Part shown: positions 49,760 through 60,095 of the stretch, one piece after another | Position numbering within the stretch: the stretch's first letter is position 1 | Layout: the number at the start of each line of letters is the position of its first letter | NCBI GenBank assembly: GCA_963969345.1 | Contig: OZ017766.1 | Coordinates: 7,998,001 to 8,062,000, forward strand | DNA from: Turbatrix aceti | Taxonomy: Eukaryota; Nematoda; Chromadorea; Rhabditida; Panagrolaimidae | Length of the DNA stretch: 64,000 nt | Direction: 5' to 3' | The notes under the pieces: model-generated | Told to the model about the DNA's origin: nothing | The model's input: the letters and a program-made list of their open reading frames with translations, nothing else | Databases searched by the model: none | Translations under genes and position numbers: made by a program

Positions 49760-51989
49760 AGGAACTCAAAGAGCATGAGCAGAGCGAGCACGGAAAATTG
49801 AATTGCTCAAAGAGCGTGAGCAGAGCGAGCGCTGAAAATTGTCGAATTAAACAACTCTGGCCAAAAGCGAAATCTGACTCTCTCTTCTCTGCATGATGCT
49901 TCAAGTTTTATACATTTTTTGTAACATGTTTTTTTACCACGCAAAATACACGTCACTTGAAAAACCAGTAACCACCATGAATGAAAAAAATTTGTTCAAA
50001 AAGCGCAATTGAAGACAGAAAAAGAAAAAAAACAACAGCAAATTGGTCATTAAACTGCCCTCTGGGAATCTTAATAGATACCATCCTTGAAAGCAGAAAG
50101 AGGAAAGAGTAACAAGCAAGTACGGATGGTACCCTCGCGGATGCCTACTTGAGTTCAGGAGTCTAATGACTCAGGAATGAATTTTATAGATTTCGAGGGA
50201 CAAACAGTCGTTTTTTTTCGACTACGTACACAATCAAATTTTTTTTATTAATTTTGTTAAGATCATTCTTGATTGTGTTCGCAAACGAACCTCAAGCTGA
50301 TTTTTTTATCAATGATTCATAATTTTGTTTTTCCCAACTTTTTTTTCTTTTCGGAAAACGATTTTTTTGGTTTTTTTATGAATGTTATTTGCCATTTTCC
50401 GAAAAAAATTTTGACACCGTTACAAAAAAAATTAAACTAAATTAATGTGTGTGTTTTTGAATTTTGATCGCGAACAAACGGAAACAAATAAATTTAAAAC
50501 TAATTTATTTTCATACAAACAAAAAAATCTAATTTTTTTGAAACAATTATTCGTTCGATTTTGTCACAAAACCTTTGAAAAATACTACTGCGAAATCAAA
50601 GTCACCGTAGTACTGTTAAAAAACGGGCGTGTGCACACACCTAAACCAGTTACAAATTCACTTCAGCATTACAAATTCACTTCTGCGTTTTTTGGCATGT
50701 CGCATTCTCCATTCACTCTTTTTTTGCAACATTTCTGGAAGAAAAAGAAAATATTGCACGTTACAACAACAAAAAAATCTGACGTGAGCCGTTTTTTTGT
50801 TAAAAAATAAATACATAGAATTTATTCAAGGCCTACGCAAGGTTGACGTAGATCACTTATATCTTTTGATAAATGTTCGCAAGATACATAGTGCATAGAG
50901 CAACCAGAGTGCCAAAACCCCCGGGGTATCCCATGCCCAGTGACGACAGAGATGGAGATGTTTTCGTCTGTGAGATCTTGATGATGACAGATGAGACAAC
51001 AATTTTATGAGTCATCGATGCAATGCTAAATTTTGAAAAAAGTGAATTTTAACTTTTTTTGGATAAAAAAAATATTGAAAAAGGAAGCAAAAACCGCATT
51101 TCTTAAATTTTAATTTTTTTTAATTCCATTAACGTTTTGTTCTTTCTCTCCAAAGAACAAAAAGTTGGCTTCGAAATATATTTCAAATTCACGGTACACA
51201 ACGGCATTGTGAGAACCCAGAATTAAAAAAAATTGTGCATAGGCAAATTTCTTACAAATTGTTCTTTGTTCGAGAACTTTGAACAAAAAGAACAGAAATC
51301 GTATGTATTTATTTAGAAATGTGATAACACGTAAAAATTTTTTGTCGTCAAATATGTATTTTGTGCTGAATTTTCGTTTGCTGATAAAATCCGCTTAAAA
51401 TAGAAAATACAATTTTTTGTATTTTTGATACGTAAATGAAATGTCAGAGATCTTGATGTAAAATTTAACACGCTTTGTACAGTCTTAGTTTGAAGATCTG
51501 GTTCATAGTTATTTTGTAACCAAAATTTTTTTGCATTGCCACAAAAATTGTTTCAAAGAACGCAAAAAAATTTTACTGCTATTAAAAAAACGAAATTGTT
51601 GACGAAAAACCGGAACAGGGCACTTTTGTTGCCAAAAAATTGCCAGACAATGATAGACTGCATGATTACAGTCATTAGACAACCCCGGCCACGGTATGCG
51701 GAATTTGCATCTGATAAGTGTCCAACGATCGTTCGTTTATCGTTCAGCTCACGCATGTGCCACAAACATTTTTGCAGGGGGCGGCAACAAAATGTGCGTG
51801 CAGTTAATGAACAAACTTTTGTCGGACTTTCTCGCAAAGTAGATTTTAGATTTGTAGCCTACTACTATGTGTTAAATTTCATTCTGGCGTGACCCCGAAA
51901 GTATTGACATTAGAAATTCGTGGTGAGAAAAAAAGCTTTCATGAGAAACGAAGAAAAAATATTTAGCAAAAAAAAATACAAATTGAATT
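49760..51989 (+). repeat. 2.2-kb direct repeat, copy A
   Basis: Matches 52919-55152 with an offset of about 3160 bp and only a handful of differences seen by eye (for example attcactctt versus attcattctt near 50712, and acgttttgtt versus acgttatgtt near 51130). It begins with GAGCGAGC minisatellite units. It holds two open frames (50445-50810 and 51536-51892 plus) that match no family I recognise and are preserved in copy B. Whether it is a transposon body or a duplicated host segment is open. Confidence 0.9.
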
Positions 51990-52281
51990 TTTTTGCGAAT
52001 GGACACAAAAAAATCCTAAACTTGACTTTCTGGGATGTAAAAAAATGCTGACATGTTAACACGGGAAACAAGACTGAAAACAGTGGGGTTTACAAAATGA
52101 ACCACGGATAAATATTGACACTGACTTGACTTTTAGCCTCATCCCAGGCAAGATGAGCAGGGTTTATCGAGCCCAATCCTTACATGGCGCAAAAAAAGTT
52201 TTAATAAAAGGCAAGTCCATTAAAATCACAGCCAACTGCTTCCGGCTCGTTCATCTGCCGCAAATGCCAAACGCCAAAAGC
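51990..52281 (+). repeat. Tail of copy-A unit, shared with 56457-56680
   Basis: From aaaatgaaccacggataaat to gccaaaagc this matches 56487-56680, with small indels. At 56680 the sequence runs straight on into gaaatctgactctc, the start of the unit body seen after 49860, which shows that units are joined head to tail. Confidence 0.8.
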
Positions 52282-52481
52282 NNNNNNNNNNNNNNNNNNN
52301 NNNNNNNNNNNNNNNNNNNNNNNNNNNNNNNNNNNNNNNNNNNNNNNNNNNNNNNNNNNNNNNNNNNNNNNNNNNNNNNNNNNNNNNNNNNNNNNNNNNN
52401 NNNNNNNNNNNNNNNNNNNNNNNNNNNNNNNNNNNNNNNNNNNNNNNNNNNNNNNNNNNNNNNNNNNNNNNNNNNNNNNNN
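52282..52481. other. Assembly gap (200 Ns)
   Basis: Exactly 200 undetermined bases, placed at the junction between repeat units. The size is probably nominal, and the number of units missing is unknown. Confidence 0.95.
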
Positions 52482-52998
52482 AGAGTTGTTCGATGCTCAC
52501 AAAATTGCTCCTGCTCACTGCTCGCTCCTGCTCAGCTCACGAGCGCGAGCGGAGCGAGCGCGAAAAATTGGAGTGCTCAATGAGCATGAGCAGAGCGAGC
52601 ACGAGAAATTGAATTGCTCAAAGAGCGCGAGCAGAGCGAGCAAGAGAAATTTTTAAAATGAGCACTGCTCACTATAAATTTAGTGCTACAAATACTAAAA
52701 TACTGGTAATTTCGACCAAAAACACGATGTTGGGGGTATCTCCAAGGAGTATACGGTCTTTCTTTTAGTGAGGAACTGAATTTTGGCTCAAAATTCACTT
52801 TTTTTTGTGTGAGCCATGTTCGCTCATTGCTCGCTCTTGCTCAACTCACGAGCGTGAGTAGAGCAGGAGCAGAGGATCTGAGAATAAAAGAGCGCGAGCG
52901 GAGCGAGCGCGAAAATTTTAGGAACTCAAAGAGCATGAGCAGAGCGAGCACGGAAAATTGAATTGCTCAAAGAGCGTGAGCAGAGCGAGCGCTGAAAA
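52482..52998. repeat. GAGCGAGC minisatellite with inverted segments
   Basis: Units of about 41 bp containing GCTCAAAGAGC, GAGCAGAGCGAGC and gaaaattgaatt repeat at 52555-52650 and 52917-52998. Adjacent segments at 52485-52540 and 52818-52900 carry the complement (GCTCGCTC, CTGCTC) so the region can fold back. The same units head copy A at 49766-49830. Confidence 0.8.
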
Positions 52999-55152
52999 TT
53001 GTCGAATTAAACAACTCTGGCCAAAAGCGAAATCTGACTCTCTCTTCTCTGCATGATGCTTCAAGTTTTATACATTTTTTGTAACATGTTTTTTTACCAC
53101 GCAAAATACACGTCACTTGAAAAACCAGTAACCACCATGAATGAAAAAAATTTGTTCAAAAAGCGCAATTGAAGACAGAAAAAGAAAAAAAACAACAGCA
53201 AATTGGTCATTAAACTGCCCTCTGGGAATCTTAATAGATACCATCCTTGAAAGCAGAAAGAGGAAAGAGTAACAAGCAAGTACGGATGGTACCCTCGCGG
53301 ATGCCTACTTGAGTTCAGGAGTCTAATGACTCAGGAATGAATTTTATAGATTTCGAGGGACAAACAGTCGTTTTTTTTCGACTACGTACACAATCAAATT
53401 TTTTTTATTAATTTTGTTAAGATCATTCTTGATTGTGTTCGCAAACGAACCTCAAGCTGATTTTTTTATCAATGATTCATAATTTTGTTTTTCCCAACTT
53501 TTTTTTCTTTTCGGAAAACGATTTTTTTGGTTTTTTTATGAATGTTATTTGCCATTTTCCGAAAAAAATTTTGACACCGTTACAAAAAAAATTAAACTAA
53601 ATTAATGTGTGTGTTTTTGAATTTTGATCGCGAACAAACGGAAACAAATAAATTTAAAACTAATTTATTTTCATACAAACAAAAAAATCTAATTTTTTTG
53701 AAACAATTATTCGTTCGATTTTGTCACAAAACCTTTGAAAAATACTACTGCGAAATCAAAGTCACCGTAGTACTGTTAAAAAACGGGCGTGTGCACACAC
53801 CTAAACCAGTTACAAATTCACTTCAGCATTACAAATTCACTTCTGCGTTTTTTGGCATGTCGCATTCTCCATTCATTCTTTTTTTGCAACATTTCTGGAA
53901 GAAAAAGAAAATATTGCACGTTACAACAACAAAAAAATCTGACGTGAGCCGTTTTTTTGTTAAAAAATAAATACATAGAATTTATTCAAGGCCTACGCAA
54001 GGTTGACGTAGATCACTTATATCTTTTGATAAATGTTCGCAAGATACATAGTGCATAGAGCAACCAGAGTGCCAAAACCCCCGGGGTATCCCATGCCCAG
54101 TGACGACAGAGATGGAGATGTTTTCGTCTGTGAGATCTTGATGATGACAGATGAGACAACAATTTTATGAGTCATCGATGCAATGCTAAATTTTGAAAAA
54201 AGTGAATTTTAACTTTTTTTGGATAAAAAAAATATTGAAAAAGGAAGCAAAAACCGCATTTCTTAAATTTTAATTTTTTTTAATTCCATTAACGTTATGT
54301 TCTTTCTCTCCAAAGAACAAAAAGTTGGCTTCGAAATATATTTCAAATTCACGGTACACAACGGCATTGTGAGAACCCAGAATTAAAAAAAATTGTGCAT
54401 AGGCAAATTTCTTACAAATTGTTCTTTGTTCGAGAACTTTGAACAAAAAGAACAGAAATCGTATGTATTTATTTAGAAATGTGATAACACGTAAAAATTT
54501 TTTGTCGTCAAATATGTATTTTGTGCTGAATTTTCGTTTGCTGATAAAATCCGCTTAAAATAGAAAATACAATTTTTTGTATTTTTGATACGTAAATGAA
54601 ATGTCAGAGATCTTGATGTAAAATTTAACACGCTTTGTACAGTCTTAGTTTGAAGATCTGGTTCATAGTTATTTTGTAACCAAAATTTTTTTGCATTGCC
54701 ACAAAAATTGTTTCAAAGAACGCAAAAAAATTTTACTGCTATTAAAAAAACGAAATTGTTGACGAAAAACCGGAACAGGGCACTTTTGTTGCCAAAAAAT
54801 TGCCAGACAATGATAGACTGCATGATTACAGTCATTAGACAACCCCGGCCACGGTATGCGGAATTTGCATCTGATAAGTGTCCAACGATCGTTCGTTTAT
54901 CGTTCAGCTCACGCATGTGCCACAAACATTTTTGCAGGGGGCGGCAACAAAATGTGCGTGCAGTTAATGAACAAACTTTTGTCGGACTTTCTCGCAAAGT
55001 AGATTTTAGATTTGTAGCCTACTACTATGTGTTAAATTTCATTCTGGCGTGACCCCGAAAGTATTGACATTAGAAATTCGTGGTGAGAAAAAAAAGCTTT
55101 CATGAGAAACGAAGAAAAAAATATTTAGCAAAAAAAATACAAATTGAATTTT
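52919..55152 (+). repeat. 2.2-kb direct repeat, copy B
   Basis: Near-identical partner of 49760-51989. Near 55153 it departs from copy A because a terminal-inverted-repeat element sits there; after that element, copy-A-like sequence resumes at about 56457. Confidence 0.9.
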
Positions 55153-55158
55153 TATGTG

Positions 55159-56456
55159 CTCACAAAAAAAGGAGTGTTACCTGTAACACTTCAAAGTGTT
55201 ATTCATGACACTTTGAAGTGTAATTTGCCTGTATAACACTTTCAAAGTGTTATTGAGCAGCTTACACTTTGAAAGTGTTACCCATAACTCTTTCAAAGTG
55301 TCAAACGACGAACTGTAAATGCATACAATAGGCTTGGCAAAGTGCGTCAAATGTGTTTTTTTTTTATGTAAATTTTTAGGCTTTGCGGGACTACACGGTT
55401 TAGGTACTGTTTTACTTTATAACCAATACAAACAATACAAACAAAGAAGCAACATCATAAAAAAAGTGATGAAAATAGAGACGACCGCGCAGAAAGTGGC
55501 CGAACGATTTTTTGCTGGTTACCGGTGCGTTGAATTTTGGTAGGGGTGATGATGACGTCTCATTGCAGCCAATTTGTCTAAAAAACAAAAAAAAATTAGT
55601 CCAGTTTTCAGGCTTTTTAGGGCCAAAAATTTGTTAATTTCAAAAACTTACAGTAGTCCTTGTTAAACAGATGGTGCGTCAGAGATTCTGAATTTTTTTT
55701 TTGAAGTTGACTTCTTTTTCAAGCATCTGTATGTGTTTCTGCCTAAAAATCTAAAAACTGCTGGATGTTACCCGTAATTACCTGTAATTATAAAAAATGG
55801 ATAAATATTATTCAAAAATTTGGAGCCAACTGCATTTCAACCAATTTTTGTCTTTTTTCTGCGATCGTGATGCCAATCTCGGCACTCCAGCTATCCCCTT
55901 GCCTTTCGCAATTCTACCTAACAACTCGCAGAAACTTAGAGCACAATCGCAAAAAAAAGATAAAAAAAGTTGAAACTGGATTGATTTTCAAAAAATTGGT
56001 AAAAACAAAAACTTTTTGATAACTAAAAACTTACCCCATCAGTTGTTCCTGAGGTTACATTCAGTTGAGGGAAAGAAGTAGCTAATACAAGTATTCTGGA
56101 AGAAATTCATCACGTCGCACGCAAAAAAAACGATGACAAAACTTTTGTCAAAAACCAACAATGACAAAATACGCAAATTTGACGAAATCGCTGCGAACCG
56201 ATCGCAACATTCGCTTCAAGACTCCTCTGATTGGCTATCTTGAATTTTTTTTCGTGCGAAGAACACCCGAAATGTTTATTCTTGAGACATGACTATACAA
56301 ATTATAATTCACACTTTTCTTGTTTTTCCCGTAACTCTTTCAAAGTGTTACGGGGTCATTTTTGTTCTGCTTTTACTCTTTCAAAGTGTTATAGGTAATC
56401 CTTATAAGTGTTACGTCGTTTTACACTTCAAAGTGTTAACTCTTTTTTTTTGTGAG
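55159..56456. mobile_element. 1.3-kb TIR element with subterminal palindromes
   Basis: Starts CTCACAAAAAAAGGAGTGTTA and ends TAACTCTTTTTTTTTGTGAG, a terminal inverted repeat of about 20 bp. Both ends carry several copies of a short palindrome of the form acactttcaaagtgt (five or more at 55184-55305, four at 56330-56437), like the subterminal binding-site repeats of hAT and Mutator-type elements. Copy A lacks the insert. No transposase is visible, so it is probably non-autonomous. No clear target-site duplication could be made out. Confidence 0.8.
55319..55543 (+). CDS. Small open frame inside TIR element (doubtful)
   Basis: An ATG-initiated frame of 74 codons. It has a hydrophobic N-terminal half (FFLCKFLGFAGLHGLGTVLL) followed by a basic, Lys/Gln-rich half (NQYKQYKQRSNIIKKVMK) and ends VAERFFAGYRCVEFW. 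This is the layout of a small single-pass membrane protein. It might be a captured gene fragment. The N-terminal part also contains a possible 3' splice site (tttttag near 55379), so the start may differ. No family is recognised. Confidence 0.25.
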   Translation: MHTIGLAKCVKCVFFLCKFLGFAGLHGLGTVLLYNQYKQYKQRSNIIKKVMKIETTAQKVAERFFAGYRCVEFW

Positions 56457-56815
56457 TGGATTGACACAAAAAATCCTAAACTTTACAAAATGAACCACGG
56501 ATAAATATTGACACTAACTTGACTTTTAGCCGCACCCCAGGGTTTATCGAGCCCAATCCTTACATAGCGCAAAAAATATGTATATGGCGCAAAAAAGTTT
56601 TAATAAAAGGCAAGTCCATTAAAATCACAGCCAACTGCTTCCGGCTCGTTCATCTGCCGCAAATGCCAAACGCCAAAAGCGAAATCTGACTCTCCCTTCT
56701 CTGCATGATGCTTCAAGATTTATACATTTTTTGTAACATGTTTTTTTACCACGCAAAATACACGTCACTTGAAAAACCAGTAACCACCATGAATGAAAAA
56801 AAAACGAAAAACGGT
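56457..56815 (+). repeat. Third, truncated unit of the tandem array
   Basis: From 56487 the sequence follows the unit tail. At 56680 it continues without a break into a new unit start (gaaatctgactctcccttct to accaccatgaatgaaa), which is truncated after about 130 bp, near 56805. This gives the repeat's native head-to-tail junction without the GAGCGAGC minisatellite. Confidence 0.85.
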
Positions 56816-57471
56816 TTGTATCGAAATAAAAATAACTGGGATAGTGAACTTGTGTCATCTGTCACGGCGACACCAAAAACTATGGCCAATTGTCGTCCGT
56901 AGACGTCAAGCAACCGGCCCGGCCATGTTTAACGACAAGCCAAAGTGCACCCAAAAATAAATAAATAAACGCTCCTTCAGGCAATTTTTGCCTTTGCTTC
57001 ATTGTTAAATCCTAGACCGTGATGAAAGTTTTTTTGAGTACAGGACAAAAAATTCTGGTGTGAACCTTTTATAAAATGAGAGGGTAAATAAGCTGGACTA
57101 GACGGCTAGTGACATTTTTTACTTCCATGAAGACGACGAAAGAAAGCCTTACTTTTTTGTTTACTCAAAGCGAGAAAAAAGCTTCACACGCGCCCGTAAA
57201 GCATTGCCGAAATTTTATAATGCCAAGTTGAGCTCTCTGTACTTTGGACAAATAAAAATAGGGAGTTACAAACAAGTTCACACCAAAGTTTTTTAGTTTA
57301 GCGGTTTTTGGAGTGAGTGCAAATGAGAATGAACCATAGAGTTCAAAAACGGGCGGAATGGATCAGAGTTGCTTTAAACTTATTTCCCGACCGTTTTAAA
57401 CTTAGATATGAAACGTATATGTATGATACATATATTTATGATGTATGATACATATGGTATATATGTATGAT
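56816..57471. other. Intergenic, no gene seen
   Basis: Unique AT-rich sequence. From about 57410 it grades into a tatgtatgatacata microsatellite that surrounds the LINE fragment. Confidence 0.4.
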
Positions 57472-57637
57472 ACGTTCAACAAGACGAAAACCAGACCACA
57501 GCAACGATGGGAAGAAGAAATCGCGACCAAAACGAATCGAGACATTTACACCTACGTGGACATCATTTGTGCCTCCTAACATCTGGTCTAATGATAACTA
57601 ACCACTGAGTAATGGTGAAATAAATAAATAAATAAAA
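57472..57637 (+). mobile_element. LINE 3' end with C-terminal codons
   Basis: Frame from 57472 reads TFNKTKTRPQQRWEEEIATK and on to DIICAS and a TAA stop. RP..RW..EI is the usual C-terminal sequence of LINE reverse-transcriptase proteins. A short 3' UTR with CTGAGTAATGGTGAAAT and an (AAAT)n tail follows. It is 5'-truncated, bounded on both sides by tatgtatgata repeats. Confidence 0.8.
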
Positions 57638-57856
57638 TATGTATGATACATATATTTATGACTTATATGATACATATATGTACATACATATATATGTACT
57701 ATATTTACCTGCCTCATAGACTGCTCAATTTTATGACAATTATTTGTATACATAAATATACGGTATATTTAGTAAAGTTTAAGAACAAAAAAGATTAAAT
57801 GAAAACATTGAAAACATCAGAAAAAAGCATTGAAATTAACTCAAAACCATTTATGT

Positions 57857-59158
57857 TCAAATCTGTATGTTTTCATTGATGATCAAGCTGAAAAACACTA
57901 AAAGAACACTAAAAGCAAAAAGACGCGGTGACACATTACGGAAACATTCAACTTCCATTGAATGCTTAGGTGTGAAGGGATCGGTTACAAGGTGGAACAT
58001 TTTGACCGTGCAATTTGGCGCACACCGAGTGAAGCTTGTAATATCTTGAAAATCAACCAATTTTCGGTTTCGGTAGAGAACTTTTATGTAGAACGAAGAA
58101 TCATCACTTTCCCATAATTCAATGGCAAGGGCTGACATCCAATCAGGAAAATCGTATTTGTGAAAAGAAATTTTGTCACTCAATGCTACAGCAATAGCAC
58201 CCAGGTTCATCGGGTCTACGGAATATCCAAAAAATTTTTCAAAACAATCGGCATTTCTAGCAATAGCACATGCCATAATATTTTTTTGAATTCTTTTGAC
58301 GTTGTTTAGCATCTCACCGCAGCGTAGCCGGGGCAACAGACGCTGCCAGTTAGGAAGAACCGTGATGTTGTAGTCACTCACACCCAGCATCAGACGATTA
58401 TGCTGTTTGTAAATTTTGCGAACAATGTCCACATACGTTTCGTTCGTTTTCTTAAAGACAGTATTCAACCAGGGTGGATAAGTATGATTGAGTAATTCCT
58501 AAAAATTATAAATATTATGTTATTATTTGTTTATTCGTGAATAAAACAAACTTACATAAATTAGCAAATTTTCTGCAATCGTTCCAATTGTGTGCAAATT
58601 TATTCGAGTACTCATGGCATCTGATAAATCTTGGTAAACATCAGTGTATTCCTCAAATTCCTGTTGGAGATACATCATTACAACAGTTGCAAAACTTCGC
58701 ATCGGGCAATGTGTATTACTTTGCACAACATAAGTATCCTTAGGAAGATAAGCGTTGTGTACCGCTACAGACAACGGAGTGTTGTAGGGATACTCATAAG
58801 ATTTAAGCAGCACAGAAGTACCAATCATTTTTTGAATTATCACTTTTGTTTCCGCAAATTGCGAAAAATCATTTCCTGATTGAAAACTGGTTTCGTCGGC
58901 ATTGTAAGAGTCATTAAGGAATCCCAGGTCATCGATATATCGTTGACGAAGGGTTTTTGCCAATCTCGTGTTATGCAAGATGATTAACTCCGTAGTACGA
59001 ACTTCATCGAAATCACTGGTATTCGTAGTGTCTGGCAATGGTGTTGTTTTATTGAGACCAGTGATCCAAAATACGTGTGCTACTATTAAGCGGTCAGCAT
59101 ACGTGCATTGGATTAGCAGCAAAGTTGAGGAAATCAGAACAAATACGGTGTAGTGCAT
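57857..59158 (-). CDS. Histidine-acid-phosphatase-like protein A1, catalytic motifs lost
   Basis: Two minus-strand exons, 59158-58556 and 58498-57857, separated by a 57-bp intron, give 414 residues. Start MHYTVFVLISSTLLLIQCTY is a signal peptide, and the C-terminus ends in a hydrophobic stretch (LFAFSVLLVFFSLII) that could be a membrane anchor or a GPI signal. Length and order of landmarks match secreted histidine acid phosphatases: LRQRYIDDLGFLND, the middle block, PPWLNTVF, and the C-terminal Cys pattern RCAPNC..EVEC. The RHGxRxP loop is replaced by FWITGLNKTTP, the HD motif of YSAHDTT is YSVDPMN, and the middle RT motif is also lost. Phosphatase activity is therefore unlikely; the protein may act as a surface binding or structural protein. 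Several N-glycosylation sites (NKT, NTS, NDS, NIT, NET) fit secretion. Confidence 0.82.
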
Positions 59159-59581
59159 GGTGTTGAGAAACGGCCGTTTCTCCGTTTAAACGGTGGAAAA
59201 GTCCGTCCGCAAACCGCCTGAAACTTTAATCCTGGTAAAAAAAACTATATTTTTCATAGGCGGAGTAGCAACAAAAGAATATGTATCGCAACAAAACTTT
59301 TGCGTCATGCTTCTTTCTATAAATATACTATAATTATTTCACTGCTGCTAAGTAAATTGCATTTTTTTACGGATCGAACCACGTGAAGGCAATCTCAGTT
59401 CTAGCACACCTATTTTATTTTTATGGGTGGAGGTGCGTATGACATATCGCACTTACTAAATATTACAAGTTAGGCTAGAATCTTTGTAATCGACATGCCG
59501 ATGGCATCGATTTCGTTCTTTTGCAAGAAAAAATAAATGACACTGTCCGAAATCATATTTATTGCTTTTTATCACCGAACT

Positions 59582-59770
59582 GGAAAGTATTTACAGTAAG
59601 AAATTTGACTTAACCAACTTTTTACTGATAACTGACCTACAGCGTAAGTTTGTTACTCAGTTAGGATTTTGTCGTTAATTATTGCACTATAGAAAAAGCT
59701 TAACGTCCTCGACCCCTATTGGCTGAACAACACGGTAGGCGGAGAAACAATTTGTAATACGGCCCTGTAA
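59582..59770 (+). pseudogene. Remnant of a B-type phosphatase-like gene (B')
   Basis: 59582-59728 matches the end of exon 1, the intron and the start of exon 2 of gene B (62901-63056), including the donor agcgtaagtt and acceptor ctatag. After the acceptor the frame reads KKLNVLDPYWLNNTVGG and stops at 59770. WLNNTV resembles WLNTV of genes A1 and A2, so a little more ancestral exon 2 is kept here than in gene B. Exon 1 is otherwise gone, and the splice phase is no longer part of an open gene. Confidence 0.75.
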
Positions 59771-60095
59771 CTAAGAAAGTCGAACATACAACCGACCCCG
59801 AGTGCACTGTTCAGACAAATCGTTAAGGAATGCCTCCCATACCGTGTCATCCTTTTACTCATATTGAATATGAAAAAGCGTGTCGATGTCGAATAAAAAT
59901 ATTCTGTTACAAAATATAACATATTTCGAATACAAACATATCGTATATAAACTTACATGTAATAATATTTAGTACAATAACAGTGCATCACAAAATTTCG
60001 CAACGTTAAAAACAAAATTTTCAAATGAAAACATGGAATCAGGAGAAGAATCAAATTCGGAAAAGAGAATTGGTTCAAAAGCATAAATTGTTAAA

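Noticed and set aside
57867..58049. Plus-strand frames across A1 and A2 exon 2 (also 60025-60282)
   Set aside because: They are the complement of the conserved minus-strand coding exons.
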